Source: Leptolyngbya boryana PCC 6306 (GTDB lineage: Bacteria > Cyanobacteriota > Cyanobacteriia > Leptolyngbyales > Leptolyngbyaceae). From it: 64,000 nucleotides of DNA. The notes beneath the pieces were generated by a model. The model was given only the letters and a program-made list of their open reading frames with translations, searched no databases and had not been told where the DNA came from. The stretch's first letter is position 1. The number at the start of each line of letters is the position of its first letter. The stretch spans positions 3,428,577 to 3,492,576 of the forward strand of contig NZ_KB731324.1 in assembly GCF_000353285.1 (NCBI RefSeq). Reading direction: 5' to 3'. This document shows, one piece after another, positions 8,197 to 17,379 of this stretch. Position numbers and translations under genes: made by a program.

Positions 8197-9620
8197 GCGA
8201 GTGCCATCCAGAACAACAGAATCAAGGTTAAGCCCATCATGCCGACTAGGTGCTCAAACTCTTCAAGCATTCGCGGCAGTTTGACCGTCGCCCGTCGAAA
8301 GATCACCCAATATGCCAACCATCCCCCGCCAATCGTGACGAAGGCTTTCACAATGTTTTCGACGCTATAAGCTTGGATATAGGCAATATTCGCGAACAAC
8401 AAGCCTCCGAGAAGGAGCACGATCGCGGCAATCAATCCCGGACGCACTTTTTCCTCGGTCTTGCCATGTGGCAAAAAGATAAATTTTGCAAAAGAGGTCG
8501 CTGTGCCAACGGCACAAACATTCATTGCGATCACTTGCCAAGGCAGTAGATTCTTCAGGGTAAAAACCTTGGCTCCAAATCCTGCCCACAAAGGCGATCC
8601 AGAAATCGAAAGACTGGCAATCACCAACGCAATCCAAACCGGGGTCGAAATCGTCTTGGTCTGCAATTCCTTAAAGTTCCGACTGGGCAAATTCCCGGCA
8701 AGCAAGAATAGTGAGGATTTCACTAAGCCGTGCGAGAGCGTGTAAAAGCCTGCTGCCTCCGGTGCTGCCAGAATAAATCCCAATTGTGAAACAGTGTGAA
8801 ATGCTAACATCCGTTTCGTGTCTTTCTCAAAGACCGCATAAAACACTCCTAAAAGCGTTGTTGCGACTCCAAAAATTCGTACGATCGTATCGATATCATC
8901 CAAAATCAACGCACATCGCACCAAAGCTAAGAGGCTTGCCTTGACCACGACTCCGGACAATAAGGCAGATACAGGCGTTTCTGCTTCAGAATGTGTCATC
9001 GGCAGCCACAAGCCTGAAATGAATACTCCTGCTTTGACCAGTAAGCCTAGAAACAGAAGCGCGACTGCTTCAGGTGGTGCATTCTGCAATCCTGTAAAAC
9101 TGAAAGAATGATCTGCTTTATAAACCAAAGCTGTCCCAATCAGGTAGAACAGCATGGCGACATTACTGGTAAACAGATAACGTAACCCGACCCAAATACT
9201 GCGATCGGTTCTCGGATAAGCAATTAGCAAAAATGCTGCAATTCCGCTGACTTCTAACGCAATATATAAGCTGAGAAAATCTGAGCAAACAAATGCCGCA
9301 TTAATGCTGGCGTGTAAGAGCAGCGTTTGCGCGTAAAAAAAGGTTAATTTGCTGGTTTGCCAACAGTAAAATAGCACGGCAATCGTGACGATCGCATTCG
9401 TTAAAATAAAGTACGCTGTTAGCGAATCAACCGTTAAGACTACGCCAAAGCTATCTAATAGTTTTAGGTTTAATGCAGGCTCAGTAAATAGTTTCAAAGC
9501 ATAAGCAACAGAAACTAATGTGCCGAACAATGAAAGCTGTTTATCGAGTTTTGGTACTAAATAAATCACAAACCCGAGAAAGAACGGGAATGTAATCCAG
9601 GCAAGTGTAAGAATATTCAT
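8193..9620 (-). CDS. mrpD: Mrp/Mnh antiporter subunit D, NuoM/N-like proton channel
   Basis: A 475-aa polytopic membrane protein of the complex-I antiporter family, with about 14 hydrophobic helices. The buried charges needed for proton transfer are present: E123 in IALEVSGI (TM5 glutamate) and K196 in GLLVKAGVFISGLWLP (TM7 lysine), followed by HSEAETPVSALLSG. It is the only large NuoL/M/N-like subunit in this operon; typical Mrp complexes have two (A and D). It overlaps mrpC and mrpE by 4 bp. Expected to drive cation efflux with the proton gradient. Confidence 0.88.
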   Translation of the reverse strand: MNILTLAWITFPFFLGFVIYLVPKLDKQLSLFGTLVSVAYALKLFTEPALNLKLLDSFGVVLTVDSLTAYFILTNAIVTIAVLFYCWQTSKLTFFYAQTLLLHASINAAFVCSDFLSLYIALEVSGIAAFLLIAYPRTDRSIWVGLRYLFTSNVAMLFYLIGTALVYKADHSFSFTGLQNAPPEAVALLFLGLLVKAGVFISGLWLPMTHSEAETPVSALLSGVVVKASLLALVRCALILDDIDTIVRIFGVATTLLGVFYAVFEKDTKRMLAFHTVSQLGFILAAPEAAGFYTLSHGLVKSSLFLLAGNLPSRNFKELQTKTISTPVWIALVIASLSISGSPLWAGFGAKVFTLKNLLPWQVIAMNVCAVGTATSFAKFIFLPHGKTEEKVRPGLIAAIVLLLGGLLFANIAYIQAYSVENIVKAFVTIGGGWLAYWVIFRRATVKLPRMLEEFEHLVGMMGLTLILLFWMALA

Positions 9621-9952
9621 GGTGTATTCTGTTTTTCAATTTCGTGACTCTCTAACGTTGGATTTTCTTTGGCTAACTTCATGACACCAACCAGCATGAG
9701 TGCCTGAATTGAGAAGCCAATCACAATACCTGTCAAAATCACAGCTTGAGGAACTGGATCAGCAAAAGCTCGTTCTGTTGTTCCAGAGAGAATAGGTGTG
9801 AACGTTCCTTGCCGAGCAGCAATCACGACATAGTAAGCAATCACCCCTGCACTCATCACATCCATTGAAATGATTTTCATGACAAGATTCTTTTTCAGAA
9901 TAATGCCAAAAAAACCGCACAAAACTGTGGCAAAGACACACGCTTCTAGCAC
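9617..9952 (-). CDS. mrpC: Mrp/Mnh antiporter subunit C (NuoK-like)
   Basis: A 111-aa protein with three membrane helices. The NuoK-type glutamate position is replaced in this family; the visible signatures are GFFGIILKKNLVMKIISMDVM (split over helix 1-2) and DPVPQAVILTGIVIG (about 72-86), the latter highly typical of MnhC. It is the first gene of the C-D-E-F-G-A-B operon and overlaps mrpD by 4 bp. A promoter should lie in 9953-10405. Confidence 0.88.
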   Translation of the reverse strand: MLEACVFATVLCGFFGIILKKNLVMKIISMDVMSAGVIAYYVVIAARQGTFTPILSGTTERAFADPVPQAVILTGIVIGFSIQALMLVGVMKLAKENPTLESHEIEKQNTP

Positions 9953-10405
9953 GAAATTTTCCTGTTAAAAACTAGGGTGTTCGATCGTAATTTGATCAAT
10001 AGCGAAAAGTCGTAGCTTTGCACTATTGATTGAATAATATTGATGATCCATTAAAGGATTGATTCGTCTCTATTTGATATTACGAGATAGCTGTCTTAAA
10101 AAAAACTTGAAGAGTATAGAAAACCCCATACCTTACCATAGGTTTCATTCGCTTCAAGTCCTTAATAATTGAGTGGATTCGACCCTAACAACTCGAAATT
10201 TTCTATATAAAGTCCGACTGAAACCGAAAAGACAAACTCGGCTCTGCTGACCATTGTTCTCTTGCAGGACGAGTCTGGTTTGTGTCATCTCGATCGACAA
10301 ATTGAGCCTTTTGGCACAGGTTCAGCAAGACTTGCCGAACTCGTGCCAGGACAAGTTGGAATAACAATATCGGGAGATTCGGAGCAGCGTTCAATCGAGC
10401 GACGA
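9953..10405. other. intergenic stretch between gyrA and mrpC
   Basis: About 450 bp, AT-rich, between the end of gyrA and the start of the mrp operon, both on the minus strand. It must hold the gyrA transcript end and the mrp promoter. I found no convincing hairpin terminator, RNA gene or conserved reading frame. Confidence 0.5.
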
Positions 10406-12982
10406 TTATTCGTTCTCTTCTTCGCTACCAAACAACACAGGTAGACTCACATGGGTAATCCGTTCTGTTTTCGCCAATTTGACAACTCGATCGCCGCGTT
10501 CATCTTTTGCTCTCAGTTCCAAACGATCGACATCGATCCGCGCTAAGTGATTTTCATTTGTCAATAAGAACACTAATGCTTGAGGCAGCACCGCCACGAT
10601 TCCGGCGACTAAATCGGTCTTGTTGTTGAAATGGAACGATTGAGTTCCAAGCTCTCCAGTACTGGCGCGACGCATCGCTGAGACTTCCATATGTTTTGCA
10701 TAGCCCTGCTCGGAAATCATCAGGAAGGTATCATCTTCGTTCGCGATCGCCCATCCAACAATCCGCTCTTTCTTGCCCACGCGCATTCCGGTTTGACCTT
10801 GAGAAGTCCGGCTTGCTACTGGAACCTGCAAATCATTGACTTCAAAGCGTAAGACTCGCCCACTTGAAGTTGCTAACATCACCTGCTCACCCACTTGAAC
10901 TGGGTTAGCAGCTAAGAGTTGATCCCCTTCTTTGAGTTTCAGTGCAGTTAAGCCTCGCCCGGTAATATCCGCAAATTCAGATAGCGGTAGACGTTTAATC
11001 TTGCCTTGCTCGGTTAGAAGTAGAACAAATTGATCGTCTAGAACTTCTGGCAGCATAAAGGTTGCCGCGATCGCATCGGGTTCTGCTTGCGCCGCAGGAG
11101 GTAACAACGTCACAAGGGGCGAACCTTTTGCTTTATTGTTATTCGCTTGCGGAATGTCTCGAACTTTCAACGTAAAGGCTTTTCCATTGCGAGTAAAGAC
11201 AACCAGCGTTTTACCTGTGGTTGTAAAGTCAGTTTGAGTTGCAAAATCATCTCCGTCTTCTAAGTCTTTGGTGACGGTATCATCATTGCGAGTTTTGCTT
11301 AGGCGATCGTAGGTTTTCGGGGTCATGCGCCGCACATAGCCCCGCTGAGTTACTTCTACAACGGTATCTTGCTCTTCTTCCTCAAACTCAAAGGCTAAAT
11401 TGACCGATTTTGCAGCAGTCGTCGCTTCATCTTTATCTTTGACTTCCATCGCTGCAACTTCAGTGGAAGAAAGGATTTTAGTGCGACGATCGTCTCCGTA
11501 TTTCTTCTTCAACGCCCGCAGATCTTTCTTCAATGCTTTGAGCAATTCTTTACGATCGCTAAGCAGCTTGTGCAACTCATCCATTTTTGCCAGCAGCTCA
11601 TCATACTCGGTTTGTAAGCTTTGCCGCTCCATTCCGGTGAGCCGACGTAGTGGCATCGACAGAATGGCATCTGCTTGTCGATCGCTCAAGTCTAAGCGCT
11701 CTTGCAGTTGAATCTTCGCAGTTCCTCCATCGGGTGCATTTCTTAAAATATCAATTACATCATCCAAATTCGCTAGCGCTTTTAAGCGACCTTCGACCAC
11801 ATGAAGCTGGCTATCGGCTTGATCGTATTCATGACGATATTGCCGCGTTAAAGTAGTTTCGCGGAAGTCTAAGAACGCTTGCAGCATTTGTCGGAGGGAC
11901 ATTTGCTTCGGTTGTCCGTTCTCAAGCGCGAGTAAAATTACTCCGAAATTGTTCTGTAAGGGGGTTTGACGATACAGGAAATTGAGAATTTTTTGAGGAT
12001 TCGCATCGCGACGTAGTTCAATCACGACGCGAATACCTTCGCGATCGCTTTCATCGCGCAGATCGCCAATCCCTTCGATTTTGCCAGTGTTGACTAATTC
12101 GGCAATTTTCTCAATCAAGCCAGCTTTGTTGACCTGATACGGTAATTCGGTAATGACGATCGCACTTCTACGATGCTTCCCTCGTCCGGTTTGAATTTCT
12201 TCTAAGTTTGCAATTCCCCGAATCGGAACACTGCCCCGTCCGGTTAAGTAAGCTTCTCGAATTCCATTCGTATCAATGATTTCCCCACCTGTCGGAAAAT
12301 CGGGTCCTGGAATCAACTTGAGCAGTTCTTCATCTGAAAGCGTGGGTCGATCGATTAAGGCAATCAATCCTTCGACCACTTCACCCATATTATGCGGCGG
12401 AATATTCGTTGCCATTCCAACTGCAATTCCTGAACTCCCATTCAGCAGCAGGATCGGGAGTTGGGCAGGTAAAACGGTTGGCTCTTGCTGTGAATTATCA
12501 AAGTTCCCAATAAAATCGACGGTTGATTCGCCAATTTCTGTGAGTAAGGCTTCGTTCCCGATCGCGGAGAGTCGCGTTTCGGTATATCGCATTGCCGCAG
12601 GCGGATCGTTATCAACGGAGCCGAAGTTTCCGTGCCCCCCAAGTAGCGGATAGCGGCTGGAAAAATCTTGAACTAATCGAACTAACGCATCATAAACAGC
12701 TTGGTCGCCATGCGGGTGATATTTACCGAGTACGTCCCCGACGACACGGGCGCATTTCCGATAAGGGCGATCGGGAGTTAATCCCAATTCATGCATTGCG
12801 TATAAAATACGACGATGGACAGGTTTTAAGCCATCGCGCACATCGGGTAGTGCTCGCCCAACGATGACGCTCATGGCATATTCCAAATAAGACTGCTGCA
12901 TTTCTGTATGTAACGCAGTCGGGATGACTTGTCCACTTGGAAGAATGTTTAACTGTTCTGATTGAGTTCGCGTCCGCGCCAT
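10406..12982 (-). CDS. gyrA: DNA gyrase subunit A
   Basis: An 858-aa type IIA topoisomerase A subunit. The breakage-reunion domain has the catalytic tyrosine at Y133 in [10 protein letters not shown], with [13 protein letters not shown] at 87-98 upstream. A coiled-coil segment follows (about 370-480), then a six-bladed beta-pinwheel (about 520-840) with repeated GYVRR/GKIKRLP/GRVLRFE blade motifs, and an acidic tail. It introduces negative supercoils with GyrB, which is not in this window. Instead of Ser at the E. coli S83 position it has Gln (Q94). I see no exact QRRGGKG GyrA box, and cyanobacteria often have a second GyrA/ParC paralogue, so ParC is a minor alternative; the close match to cyanobacterial GyrA N-termini favours GyrA. 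Confidence 0.88.
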   Translation of the reverse strand: MARTRTQSEQLNILPSGQVIPTALHTEMQQSYLEYAMSVIVGRALPDVRDGLKPVHRRILYAMHELGLTPDRPYRKCARVVGDVLGKYHPHGDQAVYDALVRLVQDFSSRYPLLGGHGNFGSVDNDPPAAMRYTETRLSAIGNEALLTEIGESTVDFIGNFDNSQQEPTVLPAQLPILLLNGSSGIAVGMATNIPPHNMGEVVEGLIALIDRPTLSDEELLKLIPGPDFPTGGEIIDTNGIREAYLTGRGSVPIRGIANLEEIQTGRGKHRRSAIVITELPYQVNKAGLIEKIAELVNTGKIEGIGDLRDESDREGIRVVIELRRDANPQKILNFLYRQTPLQNNFGVILLALENGQPKQMSLRQMLQAFLDFRETTLTRQYRHEYDQADSQLHVVEGRLKALANLDDVIDILRNAPDGGTAKIQLQERLDLSDRQADAILSMPLRRLTGMERQSLQTEYDELLAKMDELHKLLSDRKELLKALKKDLRALKKKYGDDRRTKILSSTEVAAMEVKDKDEATTAAKSVNLAFEFEEEEQDTVVEVTQRGYVRRMTPKTYDRLSKTRNDDTVTKDLEDGDDFATQTDFTTTGKTLVVFTRNGKAFTLKVRDIPQANNNKAKGSPLVTLLPPAAQAEPDAIAATFMLPEVLDDQFVLLLTEQGKIKRLPLSEFADITGRGLTALKLKEGDQLLAANPVQVGEQVMLATSSGRVLRFEVNDLQVPVASRTSQGQTGMRVGKKERIVGWAIANEDDTFLMISEQGYAKHMEVSAMRRASTGELGTQSFHFNNKTDLVAGIVAVLPQALVFLLTNENHLARIDVDRLELRAKDERGDRVVKLAKTERITHVSLPVLFGSEEENE

Positions 12983-13140
12983 GAGCCTACTTGTCCTGCT
13001 GAATTTTACAAACTATATGCGGAAATGATCGGTTCGGTGATTTAATTTGATCGCTGTCCTGAAAATACTAATACAGTTGCGTTATCTTACAATCGTTTTA
13101 TTGTGCCGTATCCAGCATCTTGTCGTAAGAGGAATTTGAT

Positions 13141-13539
13141 ATGCAAACCGTCCTAATTGTGGAGGATGATCTGACAAATGCTAGAGTCTTTTCCAAAATT
13201 CTGACAAAACGCGGAGGTCTAGCGGTCAAACATACTGAAAATGTAGATGAAGTGATTGAGATTGCCCAGTCCGGCGAGGCAGACATTATCCTCATGGATG
13301 TCTCTCTCTCTCGTAGTATGTACCAAGGCAAAGCAATGAATGGAATTCAGCTAACTCAGTTGCTCAAGGCAGATGAGAAGACTGCAAGCTTGCCGATTAT
13401 CTTGGTCACCGCTCACGCCATGGAAGGCGATCGCGAAAATTTCCTCAAACAAAGTGGTGCAGATGGCTATATCTCGAAGCCAGTCGTCGATCATCAAGCC
13501 TTTGTCGATCAGATTATGGAACTGCTGCCGGGGGCGTAG
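13141..13539 (+). CDS. single-domain response regulator (DivK/CheY-like)
   Basis: A 132-aa receiver domain with no output domain. Acidic pocket E8/D9/D10 (IVEDD), phospho-acceptor D53 in IILMDVSLS, switch Thr in LVTAHAMEGD and Lys in GYISKPV are all present. An extended loop follows D53 (SLSRSMYQGKAMNG). A good ribosome site AGAGGA precedes the ATG by 8 nt. It stands alone between gyrA (divergent) and the ATPase pair, about 240 bp upstream of the latter. It probably relays phosphate to another protein; no partner kinase is adjacent. Confidence 0.9.
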   Translation: MQTVLIVEDDLTNARVFSKILTKRGGLAVKHTENVDEVIEIAQSGEADIILMDVSLSRSMYQGKAMNGIQLTQLLKADEKTASLPIILVTAHAMEGDRENFLKQSGADGYISKPVVDHQAFVDQIMELLPGA

Positions 13540-13779
13540 CGGCATAACATTTGCCTCAAAGGTTTGCATACATTAGTACTATTTTAGCGCGATTTTGGCA
13601 AGGATTTGGCTGAAAATTCTTGAAAGTGGAGCGACATAAACTAATCTCAGCCGATTGGGATCTGTTGTAAATGCAAAAACAGATCTGCCTTGGCATTTTT
13701 CGACAGAACGTGGAAAATACGGAGGGATGTCATGTAATGCATGATTTGATATCCGTAAATCCATAGCCCGGACACGATT

Positions 13780-14874
13780 ATGTCTTCTCAGACGAATTGC
13801 CCTTTTCTTGCAGATAGAATGCTTACCGAGCGTAAGTTCTTTGTAGGAAGGCGAGATCAGATTCGATTTATTCTGTCGCGGATGACGAATGACCAGCCAA
13901 CAAGTGTCAATGTGGTTGGAGATCGGCGTGTCGGAAAATCCTCACTGCTCTATCACATTTATCAAAGTTATGAAGAGCAGGTAACAGCATACGGGCGACG
14001 AGCAGAAGAATTTGTCGTTGTCTATCTATCACTTCGAGATGGAAACTGTCGGAAACCAGAAGACTTTTATCAGGCGGTAGCTGATCAACTGCTTCAGCGG
14101 CAGAGAGTTTTATCAAACCCGATTTTGGCTCAACCGTTACAGCAGAGCCAATTGAATGGAAGCAAGTTTTTTCGGGCAATGGATGCTTGGAAGCAAGCGA
14201 AAGTGCTGCCTGTCGTGTGTTTGGATAATTTTGAGGAACTGCTTGATCCTGAAAGTCAGTTTGATGATGGATTTTATGACAACTTGAGGGCGCTTCAGGG
14301 ACGGAGTGAGATCATGCTGATTATTGCATCTCGGCGCAAGTTGCGGGAATACAAGCAGAAGGGGCGTACTTCAGAATTTTTTAATGTGTCACAGACAGAA
14401 GTGTTGCAGGATCTTTCTGAGTCAGAAGCGCAGGATCTGGTGCGATTGCCGGATACACAAAATCCTGCATTGAGTGAGGAGCGACAGCAATTAGCTCTCA
14501 AGTGGGCAGACCGACATCCCTATCTATTGCAGTTAGCAGCCCTGTATTTGTGGGAAGCACGACAGTTTGACAAATCAAATGAGTGGGCGCAACGGCGATT
14601 TGAAGAGGACGCGCGAGGAGTGCCGAGGCGGGTGAATCCAGCGAGAATGGTGTTTATGGGAATCGGGCGACTGGGGCAATGGGGACAGCAGTTAGGCGAT
14701 ACAGCCGATGACTGGGGAAATTTTTTGAAGGGAATGGTGACGCTCGTGCTGTTGGGTCTGGCATTAACGGGGGTTGTGAAGTGGAGCAATTTTGGCAGCT
14801 TTATGCAGGATTTTGCAGGAGAGATTTTGAAGAATATGCAGACGCAGCCAGATCAAAAGGGTGAAGGGAAGTAG
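13780..14874 (+). CDS. P-loop ATPase (archaeal ATPase/AAA-like) with C-terminal membrane helix
   Basis: A 364-aa NTPase. Walker A is GDRRVGKSS (47-55), preceded by the FVGRRDQI box seen in this ATPase family, and Walker B is VVCLDNFEEL (about 146-155). An arginine-rich sensor follows (IIASRRKLREY), and the HPYLLQLAALYLW motif (about 246-258) is typical of archaeal-ATPase/AAA_35-like proteins. A single strong membrane helix lies near residues 318-334, so the ATPase is probably anchored with the short C-tail across the membrane. It ends 6 bp before a second, larger membrane ATPase of related type, so the two are likely co-transcribed and may form one complex. Function unknown. Confidence 0.78.
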   Translation: MSSQTNCPFLADRMLTERKFFVGRRDQIRFILSRMTNDQPTSVNVVGDRRVGKSSLLYHIYQSYEEQVTAYGRRAEEFVVVYLSLRDGNCRKPEDFYQAVADQLLQRQRVLSNPILAQPLQQSQLNGSKFFRAMDAWKQAKVLPVVCLDNFEELLDPESQFDDGFYDNLRALQGRSEIMLIIASRRKLREYKQKGRTSEFFNVSQTEVLQDLSESEAQDLVRLPDTQNPALSEERQQLALKWADRHPYLLQLAALYLWEARQFDKSNEWAQRRFEEDARGVPRRVNPARMVFMGIGRLGQWGQQLGDTADDWGNFLKGMVTLVLLGLALTGVVKWSNFGSFMQDFAGEILKNMQTQPDQKGEGK

Positions 14875-14880
14875 AAGATA

Positions 14881-17337
14881 ATGAATCAGCTTTGGCAGTA
14901 TGTTCGAGAGTGCATTCAACTCTTTCACTGGGTTTATTTTCAGCCGTTTACTTTTGTCAGAAAGCTGCGAGAAATCCATCCTGATTTAGAGCCGACTACA
15001 AATCCCTTTTCGTTAAGAGCGGAGTTTGTAGAGTTCCCAAACTTGAAAAGATATGCTGAGCAGATCGGTTGGCTGACCATGCTCACGCCCATCCTCGCTG
15101 CACTCGTAGTCGCTCCGATTTATTCATTCTTCTCAGACACTCCCTTTGATTTTTTGCGAAGTGGTCAGGTTTTACTAGGGTGGATTGTAGGTGTGTGGAT
15201 TGCTAAAGGCGAGTTTCCATCCCTTCAGAAATGGCTCAATTATCTTTTTTACGGATTTGCCATATTCGTAGTTGCGTATGGAATTAGTGAACAATTTAAG
15301 CTCGAAATTTTCACAGCACTTTTGAATGCTCTTCCAGTTTTAAAGCAAGGAGTCAGCGCGATCGCGCCTTTCTACTTGTTCGCGTTTGGTATCGTATTTG
15401 GTGTCGCTTTTGGTGTCGTATTTGGTGTCGCTTTTGGTATCATGGTTGGTGTCGCATTTGGTGTCGCGTTTGGTGTCGCGTTTGGTGTCGCGTTTGGTGT
15501 CGCTAGTGGTATCGTGGTTGGTGTCGCTAGTGGTATCGTGGTTGGTGTCGCTAGTGGTATCGTGGTTGGTGTCACGTTTGGTGTCGCTAGTGGTGTCACG
15601 TTCGGTGTCGCTAGTGGTGTCACGTTCGGTGTCGCTAGTGGTATCGTGGTTGGTGTCGCGTGGATCTTGGGTGCAATCCGAGCCTATTTCTGGATACCAG
15701 AATTCGTCTGGATGTTGGGATTGGGGCTTTTTGCTCGTAATGCCCATGTGAGTGCTTCAACCTTACGGTTCTTACCACCGTACTTTGATCAATTGATTTA
15801 CTTTCCGCTCCCTTTTCTGTCCGAACTCATTGTCGAAGCCCATCGGACAAACCCTGTTGCGGCTGAGTCTACGATCGACTATCTCATCAACTCCACAACA
15901 CAACAAAAAGCAGCAATCAATGCAATGCAGGGGATTGCGTTAGATACTCTCAGTCGATGCAAATATGCCACTGATATTACGCAAGCTTCTCTCATACTCG
16001 ACTGGATTCCTCGGAATGAAGAAGACTTTGGGGCTGTTTTGCTCCAATTGATTGATCTGAGCCAAAGTATTCGCACTGCTTACGATGGAACAACTCCCTA
16101 CCGTAAACTTGAATTGCTCGATCAGCCAATCGCCGAACTCACGAAACTTCAGAAAAAACTCGCAACTCAAGAATTTGCGAAAGACGCAACTTTATACGGT
16201 TCTATCGTTGAGCAATGGCTGACGATTCTTCAAGATAGCCGCATCGCCTTTGCAGAAGCTGCCTCTCAATCTCCTGAAATCCCTGATCGGTATCTTGCAG
16301 GCAATGCACTCGATCCCCTGAGCGCGAAAGGGCGGTTTAAAGGTCGTCAAGAGCTATTTCGTGAGATTGAAAACATTTCTCTCTCTGCCCAACCACCCGT
16401 TCTCCTACTCTACGGCAGACGGCGTACCGGCAAAACTTCCACACTGAACTATCTCCCAGAAAAAGTCAGTGGCGATCTGATCCCACTCTTTGTAGACTTC
16501 CAAGGCGCTTCCAGTTTCCAAACTTTTGAGAGTATTGCTGAATGGATCGCAGAGGAAATTCAGAAAAGCGCTCGGCTCTCTCGAAACGTCATTCTCCCCG
16601 CAATTGATGCCAAAGAGATCGCCCGTGATCCCTTTGCTGCACTTTTGCAATGGATGGCAAAAATCGAACGGCTTGTCCCCTCGAAACGTTTTCTGCTCTG
16701 TCTAGATGAGTTTGAGCGACTCGAAGAAGCGATCGCAGCAAATAATAACAATCGAGCACCGCTCAACTTCCTTCGCTACGTCATGCAAAATCGTCGCCAG
16801 TGGGTGCTTCTATTTAGTGGTTCTCATCGTCTCAGCGAACTGAATCCCTACTGGAGCGATTGCTTAATCAGCACCCAAACTCTGCCTCTAACTTATCTTT
16901 CTCCAACCGAAACTCGCGAACTGATTCAACAGCCTGTTCCCGATTTTCCAGATATCTACGAACTCGAAGCTGTCGATGCCATTAGTAATCTCACCCACGG
17001 GCAGCCCTATCTGGTTCAATTAACGTGTTCGCAAGTTGTCGATCGTCTGAATCAAGAAATTCTCGCTGACCAGCCTCATCGCAAAGCGACTGCAAAGGAT
17101 GTACAGCTTATCATTCCAAAGGTTCTAGAACGAGGTGAAGGTTATTTCAATGAATTTTGGCAAACTCAAACGCCAGAACAACAAGCCATTCTGAAATTAA
17201 TCGTTCAAGGGGAGCACATTACTCAACCGACTCATATACTAGACAAGTTCATTCAAGCAGAGATTTTACATAAACAAGCTGAACAGTATATTTTTCAAGT
17301 TCCGCTAATTCATCACTATATAAACTCTCTGGGTTAG
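14881..17337 (+). CDS. membrane protein with 23-step GxxxG repeat and C-terminal AAA-like ATPase
   Basis: An 818-aa protein. Residues about 60-165 hold several hydrophobic segments. Residues 168-260 are a tetrapeptide repeat [FVS]G[VI][AVTM] repeated 23 times, with glycine at every fourth position. A helical linker follows (about 300-470), then an ATPase with Walker A GRRRTGKTS (512-520), Walker B FLLCLDEFERL (604-614, catalytic E610), the sensor LFSGSHRLSEL and the GQPYLVQL motif found in its upstream neighbour. The C-terminal EQQAILKLIVQGE segment resembles the winged-helix tail of this family. ATG is preceded by GAAG. It is probably a membrane-anchored NTPase; whether its role is signalling, defence or transport cannot be told. 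Confidence 0.78.
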   Translation: MNQLWQYVRECIQLFHWVYFQPFTFVRKLREIHPDLEPTTNPFSLRAEFVEFPNLKRYAEQIGWLTMLTPILAALVVAPIYSFFSDTPFDFLRSGQVLLGWIVGVWIAKGEFPSLQKWLNYLFYGFAIFVVAYGISEQFKLEIFTALLNALPVLKQGVSAIAPFYLFAFGIVFGVAFGVVFGVAFGIMVGVAFGVAFGVAFGVAFGVASGIVVGVASGIVVGVASGIVVGVTFGVASGVTFGVASGVTFGVASGIVVGVAWILGAIRAYFWIPEFVWMLGLGLFARNAHVSASTLRFLPPYFDQLIYFPLPFLSELIVEAHRTNPVAAESTIDYLINSTTQQKAAINAMQGIALDTLSRCKYATDITQASLILDWIPRNEEDFGAVLLQLIDLSQSIRTAYDGTTPYRKLELLDQPIAELTKLQKKLATQEFAKDATLYGSIVEQWLTILQDSRIAFAEAASQSPEIPDRYLAGNALDPLSAKGRFKGRQELFREIENISLSAQPPVLLLYGRRRTGKTSTLNYLPEKVSGDLIPLFVDFQGASSFQTFESIAEWIAEEIQKSARLSRNVILPAIDAKEIARDPFAALLQWMAKIERLVPSKRFLLCLDEFERLEEAIAANNNNRAPLNFLRYVMQNRRQWVLLFSGSHRLSELNPYWSDCLISTQTLPLTYLSPTETRELIQQPVPDFPDIYELEAVDAISNLTHGQPYLVQLTCSQVVDRLNQEILADQPHRKATAKDVQLIIPKVLERGEGYFNEFWQTQTPEQQAILKLIVQGEHITQPTHILDKFIQAEILHKQAEQYIFQVPLIHHYINSLG
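15382..15660 (+). repeat. 12-bp tandem repeat (TTTGGTGTCGCG-like), 23 units, inside a gene
   Basis: A coding minisatellite of 279 bp in the 818-aa ATPase gene. Each 12-bp unit encodes FGVA or a variant (SGIV, VGVA, VGVT). Longer 24-bp subunits repeat in blocks: an SGIV-VGVA block three times, then SGVT-FGVA twice, which suggests recent unequal exchange. The unit length is a multiple of three, so changes in copy number keep the reading frame. Confidence 0.92.
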
Positions 17338-17379
17338 CTGAGGAGAACTTGCAGGAGATATTCGATTCTCACACAAGAT

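Noticed and set aside
10406-12982. ParC rather than GyrA
   Set aside because: No exact GyrA box was seen, but the N-terminal half matches the cyanobacterial GyrA type more closely; left as a stated alternative.
15382-15660. CRISPR array
   Set aside because: Repeats are 12 bp, directly adjacent and inside a reading frame, with no spacers.
15340-15751. Open frames on both strands across the 12-bp repeat (for example a DTTSDT-type and a VSLVVSW-type frame)
   Set aside because: The repeat unit simply lacks stop codons in several frames. The frame that continues into membrane and ATPase domains on either side is the real one.
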